Shown here piece by piece: positions 22,112 through 22,132 of a DNA stretch of 22,132 nucleotides. The translations under genes and the position numbers were made by a program. Source of the stretch: Bacteroidaceae bacterium (GTDB lineage Bacteria; Bacteroidota; Bacteroidia; Bacteroidales; Muribaculaceae); NCBI GenBank assembly GCA_021768245.1, contig JAETNO010000032.1, forward strand, positions 1 to 22,132, read 5' to 3'. Below the pieces are notes generated by a model that was not told where the DNA came from, did no database searches, and saw only the letters and a list, made by a program, of their open reading frames with translations. Within the stretch, counting starts at the first letter, position 1, and the number at the start of each line of letters is the position of its first letter.

Positions 22112-22132
22112 ATGGAAAATATTAATAAGTCT
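22112..22132 (+). CDS. Start of a probable transposase gene, partial
   Basis: The ATG at 22112-22114 has GGGAGGG nine bases upstream and opens seven codons, MENINKS, to the window edge. It is the only gene of the putative element visible here. No family can be assigned from this length. Confidence 0.4.

Larger units (their letters stand above)
22020..22132 (+). mobile_element. Left end of a probable insertion element
   Basis: From about 22020 the sequence no longer encodes Mod and becomes AT-rich. It contains an extended -10 (TGCTATAAT, 22073-22081), a 15-bp hairpin and a ribosome site GGGAGGG before an ATG at 22112-22114 that opens MENINKS to the window edge. This is the arrangement of an insertion sequence end with its transposase gene. 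The family cannot be determined from seven codons. A recombinase, or a different kind of insert, is possible. Confidence 0.55.

Overview
The window looks like part of a prophage or phage-derived element from a gut-type Firmicute (Clostridia). This is inferred from the gene families, the strong AGGAGG ribosome sites and the gene order, not from any species marker. About 16.4 kb of tightly packed, rather GC-rich genes on the minus strand form the replication and early module of a temperate phage. A visibly more AT-rich block on the plus strand (about 16.9-22.0 kb) carries a defence operon. Both window ends look disrupted. No integrase, capsid, portal or large terminase gene is present.

Reading the minus strand from right to left: an unknown 66-aa protein (16.6 kb); a structured leader and a sigma-like regulator (16.2 kb); two small phage proteins; a DUF2800 Cas4/RecB-like nuclease; an Enc34/DUF2815-type ssDNA-binding protein; a one-TM small protein; a phage family-A DNA polymerase; a DUF4406 protein; a VirE-type primase-helicase followed by a repeat cluster that may be the origin; a Cys-rich protein; a VRR-NUC nuclease; a SNF2 helicase; a small protein; a DUF1492/ArpU-like regulator; a terminator and a possible late promoter; HNH endonuclease; P27-type small terminase; then a DNA-modification cassette of minimal MetK, ParB-adenine methyltransferase and C5-cytosine methyltransferase. 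MetK could supply AdoMet to the two methyltransferases. The next gene stops after 13 codons at foreign-looking DNA (about 1-110).

On the plus strand a near-consensus promoter drives a small Xre-type regulator, then a 505-aa HamA-like (DUF1837) protein, a Ski2/DEAH helicase resembling HamB, and the start of a type III Mod-like adenine methyltransferase. The genes overlap or nearly abut. This resembles a Hachiman system fused into one operon with a DNA methyltransferase. The HamA-like protein seems to have lost most catalytic positions of its nuclease fold. The mod gene is cut inside its DPPY motif, where a probable insertion element begins.

The most unusual signals are the long, apparently nuclease-dead HamA with HamB and Mod; a leader before the sigma-like gene with mutually exclusive hairpins, one burying the ribosome site; a quasi-palindromic array of ten GGAAC/GTTCC motifs after the primase gene; and a ribosome-site-masking hairpin at the start of the right-hand element.
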